Assembly: GCF_024168485.1 (NCBI RefSeq)
Contig: NZ_JALJVY010000016.1
Location: 1 to 64,000 of the forward strand
Direction of reading: 5' to 3'
From: Sphingobium sp. OAS761
GTDB taxonomy: Bacteria; Pseudomonadota; Alphaproteobacteria; Sphingomonadales; Sphingomonadaceae
DNA: 64,000 nt
A program made the translations under genes and the position numbers. The notes beneath the pieces were generated by a model. It searched no databases, was not told the DNA's origin, and saw only the letters and a program-made list of their open reading frames with translations. Positions 1-6,635 of the stretch are shown here, piece after piece (positions within the stretch are counted from its first letter, which is position 1; the number at the start of each line of letters is the position of its first letter).

Positions 1-1
1 C

Positions 2-82
2 ACCCGCTACGATCGCTGCGCGCACACCTTCATGTCCGCTATCTGCATCGCCGCAACCGTCATCTTCTGGCTCGATCAATGA
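2..82 (+). mobile_element. 3' end of an IS5-family transposase (cut by window edge)
   Basis: The first 26 codons, read from base 2 to a TGA at 80-82, give a tail with RYDRCAHTF followed by SAICIAATVIFWL. This matches the familiar C-terminus of IS5-family DDE transposases common in sphingomonads (family recognition from memory). Only the end is in the window, so the catalytic DDE residues cannot be checked. The bases after the stop (about 83-97) should contain the terminal inverted repeat, but its partner is outside the window. Confidence 0.7.
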
Positions 83-180
83 GTCCTGAGCCTAGCTGGA
101 AGTGGAGGAATTCCGGTGGTCCGAAGGCCTTCAGGATCGACATACTTAAGTAGCTTTCCTCCATCGCGAAGGATAACGCG

Positions 181-549
181 ATGGGCAATTTTGTTAAGTT
201 GGAATGTGCCGCAGTCTTGCTGAGCGCCGAGTTCAAACAGACTTTGGCAAAGCGGTTGGTGGAAGATGAATTGTCCCGGATGGGGAGCTTCATCTTCCTG
301 ATGAGCCGGATACTCGACTTCGTGGAAAGAGGCGGAAAGATCGTGAACGAATATGGCGCTGCGATCTACATCCACCCAGATATCGTCGAAGAAGCCTATG
401 CCTATGAGCTGTCGTTCAGTTGGACAACAGACATCAAGGTTTTTGCGAAGCGGAAGCCGCGACGTGGAAGCCGGGGTTCGCACCTTCTGAGACTTCAGCT
501 CTGGGATGCGGCATACAAAATTGAAGGTAGGCCGATCACGGCTGAGTAA
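181..549 (+). CDS. Hypothetical protein, possibly a remnant next to the IS
   Basis: A 122-residue reading frame starts just after the IS end. It has mixed helix/strand composition and no motif I recognise. An in-frame stop lies about 33 bases upstream of the ATG, and the same frame continues upstream of that stop with plausible protein sequence. The frame may therefore be the 3' part of a gene truncated by the IS insertion. No convincing ribosome-binding site precedes the ATG. A longer frame on the opposite strand (76-588) overlaps it completely and cannot be excluded. Confidence 0.35.
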   Translation: MGNFVKLECAAVLLSAEFKQTLAKRLVEDELSRMGSFIFLMSRILDFVERGGKIVNEYGAAIYIHPDIVEEAYAYELSFSWTTDIKVFAKRKPRRGSRGSHLLRLQLWDAAYKIEGRPITAE

Positions 550-561
550 ACGAAAAGGTGA

Positions 562-585
562 GCGGGGCCGGGAAACCGGCCCCGC
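562..585. terminator. Hairpin between ORF 181-549 and the methyltransferase
   Basis: A perfect 10-bp GC-rich stem (562-571 with 576-585) is closed by a GAAA tetraloop as read on the plus strand. It lies between two convergent genes. Read on the minus strand it is followed by a short T-rich stretch (TCACCTTTT), so it could end transcription of the methyltransferase. The T-tract is weak. Confidence 0.5.
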
Positions 586-617
586 CATCGCATCGGCGGC
601 GATGGCTTGGTGGAAGC

Positions 618-1283
618 CTATGCTGCTTCCTCCATTTCGCCCGCGAGCCGACTGCTGGCGATGCGATGATGGTTGGGATCAAGTTCGATCCCGAGCCAAT
701 CGCGGCCTTGTTGCTGGGCAGCGACAAGCGACGATCCTGATCCGCAAAACGGATCGAGGATGATGCCGCTTTGCGGGCAGAAGCTCTCGATGAGAGGCGT
801 GAGCGCCGCGACTGGTTTCTGCGTAGGGTGTAGGCGATTGCCAGTATATGGCATGTCGATGACATCGCCGATAACTCTTCTTGATAGCATATCCGGCCTG
901 CCCTTGGCCAGGAGGTAGGCATTTTCATGATGGCGGGCGAGATACCCGCGCGACGACGCATAGCGTTTGCGAAACACGATATGGCCGACCATGCGAAAGC
1001 CCGCCTTGGCCCATGCCGCCGAAAAGCGGTCGATGCTGTTCCAGCCGTAGAAGCTGACGGTGAAGCTATTGCATTTCAGCAGGCGATACATCTCCGCATA
1101 GGCTGGCTCGATCCAATCGGCATTGTCGTCATTGAGAACCTGCCTGCCGCTGCGGTCGCGATAGCGCGTCACATAGGGCGGATCGGTGAGGATGAAATCG
1201 ACGCCCCGGCTGGGCAGGGTTCGCATCGCGTTCAGGCAATCGCCATGGATGATACTGTTCCGGGGCAAGGTGAAGGGGGTCAT
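618..1283 (-). CDS. Site-specific DNA methyltransferase (N6-A/N4-C class)
   Basis: This 221-residue protein carries the amino-methyltransferase motif DPPY at residues 34-37. Near residue 175 it has a DPFCGSGS-type S-adenosylmethionine-binding motif followed by a GIELD strand. The DPPY motif preceding the AdoMet motif indicates a beta-class enzyme that methylates adenine N6 or cytosine N4. No specificity subunit or obvious cognate endonuclease is adjacent, so it is probably an orphan modification enzyme. Its ATG overlaps the stop of the small upstream gene by four bases (ATGA), so the two are likely translationally coupled. It could modify the element's own DNA to evade host restriction (inference). 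Recognition sequence unknown. Confidence 0.9.
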   Translation of the reverse strand: MTPFTLPRNSIIHGDCLNAMRTLPSRGVDFILTDPPYVTRYRDRSGRQVLNDDNADWIEPAYAEMYRLLKCNSFTVSFYGWNSIDRFSAAWAKAGFRMVGHIVFRKRYASSRGYLARHHENAYLLAKGRPDMLSRRVIGDVIDMPYTGNRLHPTQKPVAALTPLIESFCPQSGIILDPFCGSGSSLVAAQQQGRDWLGIELDPNHHRIASSRLAGEMEEAA

Positions 1284-1489
1284 TGCGGACCCCCATTGCC
1301 TTCGCTGATGGCGCGCATGACGATCCGCCCGTTGAGCGGCACCATGCTGAGGCTGATCGCGAAGCCCTGCTGGTCACGGTGCGGCCAAGCGGCACCGATC
1401 GCGGTCCAGATGCTGCTCTCGCCTTGGCCGAGGACGTGATAGAGCCGGTATTCGGGATGGCGGTGGTTGTTGCTGTTTTCTGTCGTCAT
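1280..1489 (-). CDS. Small conserved-looking protein upstream of the methyltransferase
   Basis: A 69-residue protein rich in polar residues at its N-terminus, with no family I can name. The start is set at the ATG at 1489 because AAGGAG lies at a proper distance upstream (1498-1504 on the complementary strand). A longer frame beginning at 1519 lacks such a site. Its stop overlaps the methyltransferase start, making a two-gene operon. A regulatory or accessory role for the methyltransferase is possible but not shown. Confidence 0.65.
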   Translation of the reverse strand: MTTENSNNHRHPEYRLYHVLGQGESSIWTAIGAAWPHRDQQGFAISLSMVPLNGRIVMRAISEGNGGPQ

Positions 1490-1727
1490 TTGGTCTTCTC
1501 CTTTTCGATGCCGCACCATTGCGGCTTCATGGGGAGAGGATCAGGCGACGGTCGGAAGGCGGACTGTCCACGCCGCGCCAGCGCCCGTTAGGGGCAAGCT
1601 GCACAAGGAGCATAGCGACGCGGAAGCGCAGCGCGTTGACGGCCCGCCGGACCGTGCCACGCTCCCCGAATGATTGCCGCTGATGGTGTTTGCCGGGATC
1701 GACCGGAGAAGCTGGCCTACAGAAACG
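1490..1727. other. Non-coding interval between integrase and methyltransferase operon
   Basis: No credible gene was found in these 238 bases. Both flanking genes are on the minus strand. The interval should therefore contain the 3' end of the integrase transcript and the promoter of the small protein/methyltransferase operon. I could not pick a confident promoter. Confidence 0.4.
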
Positions 1728-2294
1728 TCACCACATCCGCTCGGCGAATTCCCGCTCTTCGACCCCTACTGCATCAAGGTAGATAGCTGTCGTCACGCCG
1801 GATGCATGACCCAGCCATTTCTGGATGAGATTGGGCGGCACCGAACTGCCTGCTGCACGAATGCCGAATCCGTGCCGAAGTCCTTTGGCGGTCGCCATCG
1901 GGCCATGAATGCCTGCGGTAAACATGACGCTCTTCACCTGCCGCCATGCGGTCGAACGGTGCATGACGAAGATGCGGCCATTGGCGTGACCGGGCAACGC
2001 CATCAGCATGGCGATCAATCGCCTCGGAATTGGCACCATACGAAAGCGCAGCCTGCGGCGTTTCAGGGTGCGGATGGTCAATGCGCCGCGCTCATGGTCG
2101 ATCTGATCGCGCGACAGATTCAGCGCCTCGGATATCCGGCAACCGGAATAGGCCAGCACATAGCAAAGTGCCCGCACCTCGTTACCCATCTGATCGGCGG
2201 CTTGAAGGAAGCGTTTGCGTTCGGCTCCGTTGACATATTTGCGGCGGCCAGCCTCGTCATAGGGCTGCCAATCGCCGACCTGCATATGCGACAT
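1728..2294 (-). CDS. Short tyrosine-type site-specific recombinase/integrase
   Basis: This 188-residue protein is essentially only a tyrosine-recombinase catalytic domain. Visible catalytic positions are R53 (in GCRISEAL), a beta-hairpin lysine near K78, R140, H163 (LGHAS) and the nucleophile Y172. The usual box II histidine, three residues before R140, is a lysine (K137), a substitution seen in some members of the family. The N-terminal SAM-like arm/core-binding domain of typical 300-400-residue integrases is missing, either natively or by truncation. It is the only recombinase in the region besides the IS fragment and so is the best candidate for moving the element. It is divergent from the nuclease gene at 2501. 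Confidence 0.88.
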   Translation of the reverse strand: MSHMQVGDWQPYDEAGRRKYVNGAERKRFLQAADQMGNEVRALCYVLAYSGCRISEALNLSRDQIDHERGALTIRTLKRRRLRFRMVPIPRRLIAMLMALPGHANGRIFVMHRSTAWRQVKSVMFTAGIHGPMATAKGLRHGFGIRAAGSSVPPNLIQKWLGHASGVTTAIYLDAVGVEEREFAERMW

Positions 2295-2500
2295 GAACCA
2301 TCATCCCCGATTCGCAACAAAATCGGCAATAGGGTTGCGCCGATTTTTTCGAATGAGATCTCGGCGCTTGGCCTGATACCTTCCGTGAGAATTTCGGGTA
2401 TCATCCTCGGGTTGTCGCCTCTAACAGGTTAGCAAGTGCCGTCGCTCTTCGGTACGCGAGACACATTGTCGCCGAACTATATATAGAATGCGATCTGAAC

Positions 2501-3568
2501 ATGGATGCTCAAGTTCAACGACATCCAAACGATTCTGATACCTGTGCTGTAGCATCAGATATAAGGTGCCTATTGATGGACGTGGATGATCCAATTGTAG
2601 TATATCAGGATTTTGTCGAACTGACCTGTAGCGATGAAGATGGGAACTGCGATGTTTCTGCGTCTCTCGCGGATCAGCGAAGGAACGGACACCGTTTTAG
2701 AAAACCACGGACTTCCAAAGGTTTCGACTACATAGGCACGTCTGATCAGCATCAGATCCTTTTAGATGAAATGGACTACAACTTTACGAGGCGTCACTCG
2801 TTCGGCCAGCTTGCTGTATTCACCCACTGCCCGCATTGCAAAAAACCGTTGTCGAGTACGACACACCGGCACACTGAAGGGTTTCGAGATATTTATATTT
2901 CGCGGTGTGCCAATTGCGGTTGGTGGGAAACCGAACATACGCTGCTTGATCAATATGACGACTATGGCCTTCGATGCGGTATCAAGTCGTTTCAACGCCG
3001 AGCGGTGCTAAAGTCCTTTGCCGTATCATCTTCTGCCGTACCTGTCGAAAATCTTTGTGAATATTTGGCCAGTAACCCGGACAAGCTAGAGAAAGTCGAT
3101 CCAGGCAAGCTGGAGGAACTGGTTGGACACGTTTTTCGAGAAACGCATCACTGCGATGTTCGATATGTTGGTGGCCCCAACGACCGAGGAATCGATCTCT
3201 ATCTCGTCAAAGGCGATGATGAGATGGCGGTGCAGGTAAAACGCAGGGCAATCCGTCGGGGTGGCGAGCCAGTCAGCAGTGTCAGGGAGTTTGTTGGCGC
3301 TATGGTGATTGAGCAAATGCTCAGCGGAATATTTGTCACCACAGGAACATTCAGCCCCTTCGCAAGGGTGGCCGCGAGCCGAGCGATGGACAGCGAGGTA
3401 ATAGAGCAAATTCAACTGATCGACGGCAAGCTTCTGATTGAAATGTGCGAACTGGGCCGACCAGCGGAGTTCGACATATTGACCTTCCCCGTTGCGGACA
3501 TCGAGTTCAATCTTTCAGTCTACAATTCAGCGGTTGCAATTCCAGTGAGGGGGCAGAGCGCAAATTGA
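2501..3568 (+). CDS. Zinc-ribbon protein with Mrr-like restriction endonuclease domain
   Basis: This is a 355-residue protein. Residues 1-100 show no family I recognise. A four-cysteine zinc ribbon follows (C110, C113, C136, C139). Residues about 200-300 resemble the Mrr_cat (PD-(D/E)xK) fold: LEELV near 205, GGPNDRGID with D232, a QVK strand with K247, and a conserved-looking GIFVTTGTFS segment. Mrr-type enzymes cleave modified or foreign DNA, and the Q in place of the second acidic residue is common in Mrr-family members. The gene is visibly more AT-rich than the core genes, suggesting acquisition. It is divergent from the integrase. Likely role: type IV-like restriction or other DNA defence carried by the element (inference). 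No strong ribosome-binding site is visible at this ATG. Confidence 0.78.
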   Translation: MDAQVQRHPNDSDTCAVASDIRCLLMDVDDPIVVYQDFVELTCSDEDGNCDVSASLADQRRNGHRFRKPRTSKGFDYIGTSDQHQILLDEMDYNFTRRHSFGQLAVFTHCPHCKKPLSSTTHRHTEGFRDIYISRCANCGWWETEHTLLDQYDDYGLRCGIKSFQRRAVLKSFAVSSSAVPVENLCEYLASNPDKLEKVDPGKLEELVGHVFRETHHCDVRYVGGPNDRGIDLYLVKGDDEMAVQVKRRAIRRGGEPVSSVREFVGAMVIEQMLSGIFVTTGTFSPFARVAASRAMDSEVIEQIQLIDGKLLIEMCELGRPAEFDILTFPVADIEFNLSVYNSAVAIPVRGQSAN

Positions 3569-3741
3569 ACTCAGTCGCTTCCGCTTTATGTTTAAGGTCT
3601 ATGAAGTGCCTCGGGCGGACACAGCTTATGATATGGCCTCTTCAATAAGTTATTGAAAAATAATAACTTCTGTTGCAACACTTTTGCCGATAGTGTTGCA
3701 CAGAGCTATTTTCCGCGTGAACCAATCACGGGGAAATGGCC

Positions 3742-4185
3742 ATGTTTTGGGGCATCTTTCGGCAGAATGCCGGGCTTTCGCATCGGGTGATTTGCACTGC
3801 GATGCTGGCGGCAGCCACCACCATGCCCGCAACCGCGCAGCCAGCGTCCAATAGCCAAGTCAATATCTCCATCAGCGATGCGCGTAAGATCGGGCCGAAT
3901 TCTGTCCGCTTCTCGGCGGCGCAATTGAGCCGCAACGCACCGACCGTCATTCTGTTCGGCGCGACAACGCCAAGCTGGCACAAGGTGCGGGCTGCGATGC
4001 AGGAGGCCGTTGCGCAGGGCTACCAGATCAATTGCGTGTTCATGGGTCCGACGAGTGAACCGCCGTCCTTGGAGATTTACGCCAAGGGCCATCACGTCAC
4101 CAATCCGATCGATCTGAACGAAATCAGCGGGCCGGAAATCACCCGTCTCGTGCGCGATGTCTGGCGAGAATATTACGCCGGATAG
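3742..4185 (+). CDS. Predicted secreted protein of unknown function
   Basis: 147 residues with a typical signal peptide: a positively charged start, a hydrophobic stretch and an AxA-like cleavage region ending near TAQPAS. The mature part begins with a strand-rich segment (PTVILFGATTP) that loosely recalls a thioredoxin-like fold, but no CxxC motif is present. The start is placed at 3742 rather than the ATG at 3736 because GGGGA at 3730-3734 is correctly spaced only for the later ATG. It sits in a run of small element genes, with the next gene 47 bases downstream on the same strand. Confidence 0.6.
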   Translation: MFWGIFRQNAGLSHRVICTAMLAAATTMPATAQPASNSQVNISISDARKIGPNSVRFSAAQLSRNAPTVILFGATTPSWHKVRAAMQEAVAQGYQINCVFMGPTSEPPSLEIYAKGHHVTNPIDLNEISGPEITRLVRDVWREYYAG

Positions 4186-4232
4186 TCTGTCTTCGCGCGG
4201 CGGATCGCGCCGCGCATGTCAGGGGAAGCAGC

Positions 4233-4469
4233 ATGGCCGAAGACCCAAAAACGAAAGCCCACAATGAGCGGATGCGCCAACAGCGCATTGCCGAGGAGCA
4301 GGCACGCGAGAAGCGTCGGAGGAAGGAAGCCGATGAACATATGCAACGGCAAATCCGCCTTTCCAGTGAAGCTCAACGAACCACGGGAAAGACGGAAGGC
4401 TGCGCGGTTCTGTTCTTCGCCATGATGGGCGCGCCGTTGGCAGCGGTGGCGTTCAAATGGATCGCATGA
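4233..4469 (+). CDS. Small charged protein with one C-terminal membrane segment
   Basis: 78 residues. The first two thirds are highly charged and probably helical/coiled coil (many K, R, E, Q), followed by a hydrophobic segment at about residues 57-75, so it is likely a tail-anchored inner-membrane protein. AGGGGA precedes the ATG at good spacing. It follows the secreted-protein gene and ends just before the convergent coiled-coil gene. I do not recognise a family. Confidence 0.6.
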   Translation: MAEDPKTKAHNERMRQQRIAEEQAREKRRRKEADEHMQRQIRLSSEAQRTTGKTEGCAVLFFAMMGAPLAAVAFKWIA

Positions 4470-4479
4470 TGACCAACGA

Positions 4480-5454
4480 TCAGCCCGGCTTCGGCGCTGT
4501 CGGCAAAGGCCGGGTTGGATCGGAATCGTCCAACTCCCAACCTACAACCGATCCGTCCTTGACGGTCTCCCCGGTTCCCGTCGCTGCCGCGCGCGTATAG
4601 GCCGCGCTGTCTGCCTTAGCCGGTGCAAGCTCGGCTGAGGCGACGGCATCTGCCGCAACGATCTTGGCGCGTTGCATGTCGGTCTGGTAGGCCGCCTCGC
4701 CCAACTGCTGCGCACCCAATACCGACACGGCACGGCGTTCGGCCTTGATGCGCGCTTCTTCGGTGTCGGCGTTCTCGATATCCTTCTTGGCTTCGATGAC
4801 ATCGTCACGCTCGGCAACCACGTCGCCGCGACGCTTCATGCGGCTATTCCATTCGGTATCGAGATCGCCATCTTCGCGGCTGAGATCGGCGCGGCGTTTG
4901 GCCAGTTCGGCCATATCCATGCGCGATACCTCGTCGGACGATAGCCCGGCCTGTTGTGCAAGTCGGGCATGTGCCGGGTTGTTGGGATCATATTTGCCCA
5001 TGCGCTTGAGGCGCGCGATCTCGTCCATGGCTTCCAGCGTTTCGCCGATCTGCTCGCGGCGAAGGCGGATTTCTTCCAAGCGCTGGTCGATGGCTTCCAA
5101 CTCTGCATTGAGCGCGGCCAATCGGCGGTCGAGCGCCTCGTGCAGATCAGCCAGAAACTGGCGCTGTTCGTCCTGTTCCTTGCGCTGTTGTTTTTCGATC
5201 CGTTCAGCGCGGACTTTCGCCTGCGCGCCCGTCAGCAGGAAATTGGGATTGGCGGCATCGTCGTCGCCATTGTCGAGGAACGTCATACCGAGTTGATGGC
5301 GTTCAAATTCGCTGCCCTGCAGGGCAGTTGATTCACGCAGTGAATCAACTGAGAAAAATGCGCTGGAAAGCTGGCCGCCCGCATCGCGCGGCGGTCGGTA
5401 ATCGTTCGGGACGGCGGCCTTGATCCGCTCGATGTCGGCAGGGTCGAACCCCAT
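4480..5454 (-). CDS. Coiled-coil protein of unknown function
   Basis: 324 residues if started at 5454, where GAGGG lies just upstream; a longer frame begins at 5502 without a ribosome-binding site. The central region (about residues 90-240) is dominated by charged heptad-like helices (repeated E, R, L, D), and the C-terminus is low-complexity and proline/threonine rich. No membrane segment or enzymatic motif is seen. Position between the small membrane genes and the mobilization genes suggests a structural role in the element, but this is only context. Two DNA palindromes lie inside the gene near its 5' end. Confidence 0.6.
   Translation of the reverse strand: MGFDPADIERIKAAVPNDYRPPRDAGGQLSSAFFSVDSLRESTALQGSEFERHQLGMTFLDNGDDDAANPNFLLTGAQAKVRAERIEKQQRKEQDEQRQFLADLHEALDRRLAALNAELEAIDQRLEEIRLRREQIGETLEAMDEIARLKRMGKYDPNNPAHARLAQQAGLSSDEVSRMDMAELAKRRADLSREDGDLDTEWNSRMKRRGDVVAERDDVIEAKKDIENADTEEARIKAERRAVSVLGAQQLGEAAYQTDMQRAKIVAADAVASAELAPAKADSAAYTRAAATGTGETVKDGSVVGWELDDSDPTRPLPTAPKPG
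5312..5350. repeat. Two abutting palindromes inside the coiled-coil gene
   Basis: Bases 5312-5327 form a perfect 16-base palindrome (CTGCCCTGCAGGGCAG). Sharing its last two bases, a second perfect inverted repeat follows: AGTTGATTCA at 5326-5335 and TGAATCAACT at 5341-5350 around a 5-base centre. Both are read directly from the sequence. They could be protein-binding sites or stem-loops in the mRNA. No function is known. Confidence 0.8.
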
Positions 5455-5502
5455 GCACCCTCGCTTGGCCCGGTTGTTCTGTTTGTTCTGGCCCACAACC
5501 AT

Positions 5503-5653
5503 GATAGGCGGAAATCCGTTAGGAAAGGGTTAACAAATCCCTAATTCCGGTCGTTCCGGGGCCTATCCCCCCGGAGAGCCTGCCCGCAGCGGCTATTCTC
5601 CCGGCCATGGCAAGCCGACCGGCTTCGCTCTGGCGCATAGGGAGACAAGGGAT
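5503..5653. other. Divergent promoter interval
   Basis: This gap separates the coiled-coil gene (minus) from a small membrane-protein gene (plus). It holds an imperfect GC-rich inverted repeat around 5555-5575 (TCCGGGG ... CCCCCGGA). It should carry promoters for both genes, but no clear -35/-10 pair was identified. Confidence 0.4.
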
Positions 5654-5977
5654 ATGTTCGGGCAAAACAAGGGCTTTGGTAACGGGAGCAGCGGCGGCGG
5701 CAATCCGACGAACTGGATCATCAAAGGGTTGTCAATCACCGTTGCGATCGGCCTCACCTTCGTGTTCACGCCGCAAATCCACGGCGCGACCGTGGATTGG
5801 GCGATCGGCTATATGGAAGCGAATTATGGTTCGTGGATGGTGGCGATCGGCTGGTTCTTCTGGTGGATCATCGTCGCGATGGGAACCTTCCTGTTCAGCG
5901 CGCTTATGGTGATGCTGGCCCTGATGGGCGGCGAATTCCTGCTCTTCACGATCGGCAGCGGCGGCGGCAGGCGATAG
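5654..5977 (+). CDS. Small inner-membrane protein with two predicted helices
   Basis: 107 residues. The N-terminus is short and glycine/asparagine rich. A hydrophobic helix follows at about residues 23-40, then a second long hydrophobic stretch at about 60-98 rich in tryptophan, phenylalanine and methionine, and a glycine-arginine tail. AAGGGAT sits directly upstream of the ATG. No family recognised. It is followed by a strong terminator, so it is probably monocistronic. Confidence 0.6.
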   Translation: MFGQNKGFGNGSSGGGNPTNWIIKGLSITVAIGLTFVFTPQIHGATVDWAIGYMEANYGSWMVAIGWFFWWIIVAMGTFLFSALMVMLALMGGEFLLFTIGSGGGRR

Positions 5978-6008
5978 CGCCGCCCGCCAGGAAAGAAGGA
6001 GGCAGTTA

Positions 6009-6043
6009 CAGGGGCCGCGCAGAAGATGCGCGGCCCCTGTTTT
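6009..6043 (+). terminator. Rho-independent terminator after the small membrane gene
   Basis: A 13-bp perfect GC-rich stem (6009-6021 with 6027-6039) encloses a 5-base loop and runs into TGTTTT. It lies 32 bases after the stop of the 107-residue membrane protein and before the MucR gene. Confidence 0.85.
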
Positions 6044-6174
6044 ACATCCGTTTTGGATGCATGTTGAGTTTCCCTGCTTTGAATAATAGAAACGCGATCA
6101 GCCATGAAAATCCTTCATCGCGGGTCGAGTCTTGGGCCACGAATGCCCAATTCCACAAAAGCAGGAAATCAAAC

Positions 6175-6630
6175 ATGAGTGATGAAACCCTGATCACGCT
6201 GACAGCCGATATTGTCGCGGCGCATGTATCGAACAACAGCGTTGCGATATCGGAATTGCCCAATCTGATCGCGAGCATCCATGCCGCTCTGTCTGGTCTT
6301 GGAACGCCAGTCGCCGAAGAGGCCCCAATACAGGAACCGGCTGTTTCGATACGGTCGAGCATCAAGCCTGATTACATCGTCTGTCTGGAAGACGGCAAGA
6401 AGCTGAAAATGCTCAAGCGTCACCTGATGACCCATTATCAGATGACCCCGGAAGATTATCGCGCCAAGTGGAAACTGCCCGCCGATTATCCGATGGTCGC
6501 GCCCAATTATGCCGCGCAGCGCAAGGAACTGGCGCTCAAGATCGGTCTGGGCCGCAAGACGGGCCAGAAGGCGAAAGCCCCCGCCAAGCCCCGCGCCACG
6601 CGCCAGCCCAAGGCGACGGTCGAAGCCTGA
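6175..6630 (+). CDS. MucR/Ros family transcriptional regulator
   Basis: 151 residues. The C-terminal half has the Ros/MucR zinc-finger arrangement: C70, D73, H83 and H87 with the family spacing. It is followed by the characteristic MTPEDYRAKW and YPMVAPNYA segments. MucR proteins are alphaproteobacterial DNA-binding silencers of AT-rich or surface/cell-cycle genes. Element-borne copies often regulate transfer or cargo genes (inference). The start at 6175 has AGGAA upstream; upstream sequence in the same frame belongs to another reading of the membrane gene. It is convergent with the relaxase, with only 5 bases between the stops. Confidence 0.92.
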   Translation: MSDETLITLTADIVAAHVSNNSVAISELPNLIASIHAALSGLGTPVAEEAPIQEPAVSIRSSIKPDYIVCLEDGKKLKMLKRHLMTHYQMTPEDYRAKWKLPADYPMVAPNYAAQRKELALKIGLGRKTGQKAKAPAKPRATRQPKATVEA

Positions 6631-6635
6631 TCTTT

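Noticed and set aside
76..588. A 170-codon minus-strand frame opposite the 181-549 ORF
   Set aside because: Neither frame has a recognised domain; the plus-strand one looks slightly more protein-like, so only it was listed, at low confidence.
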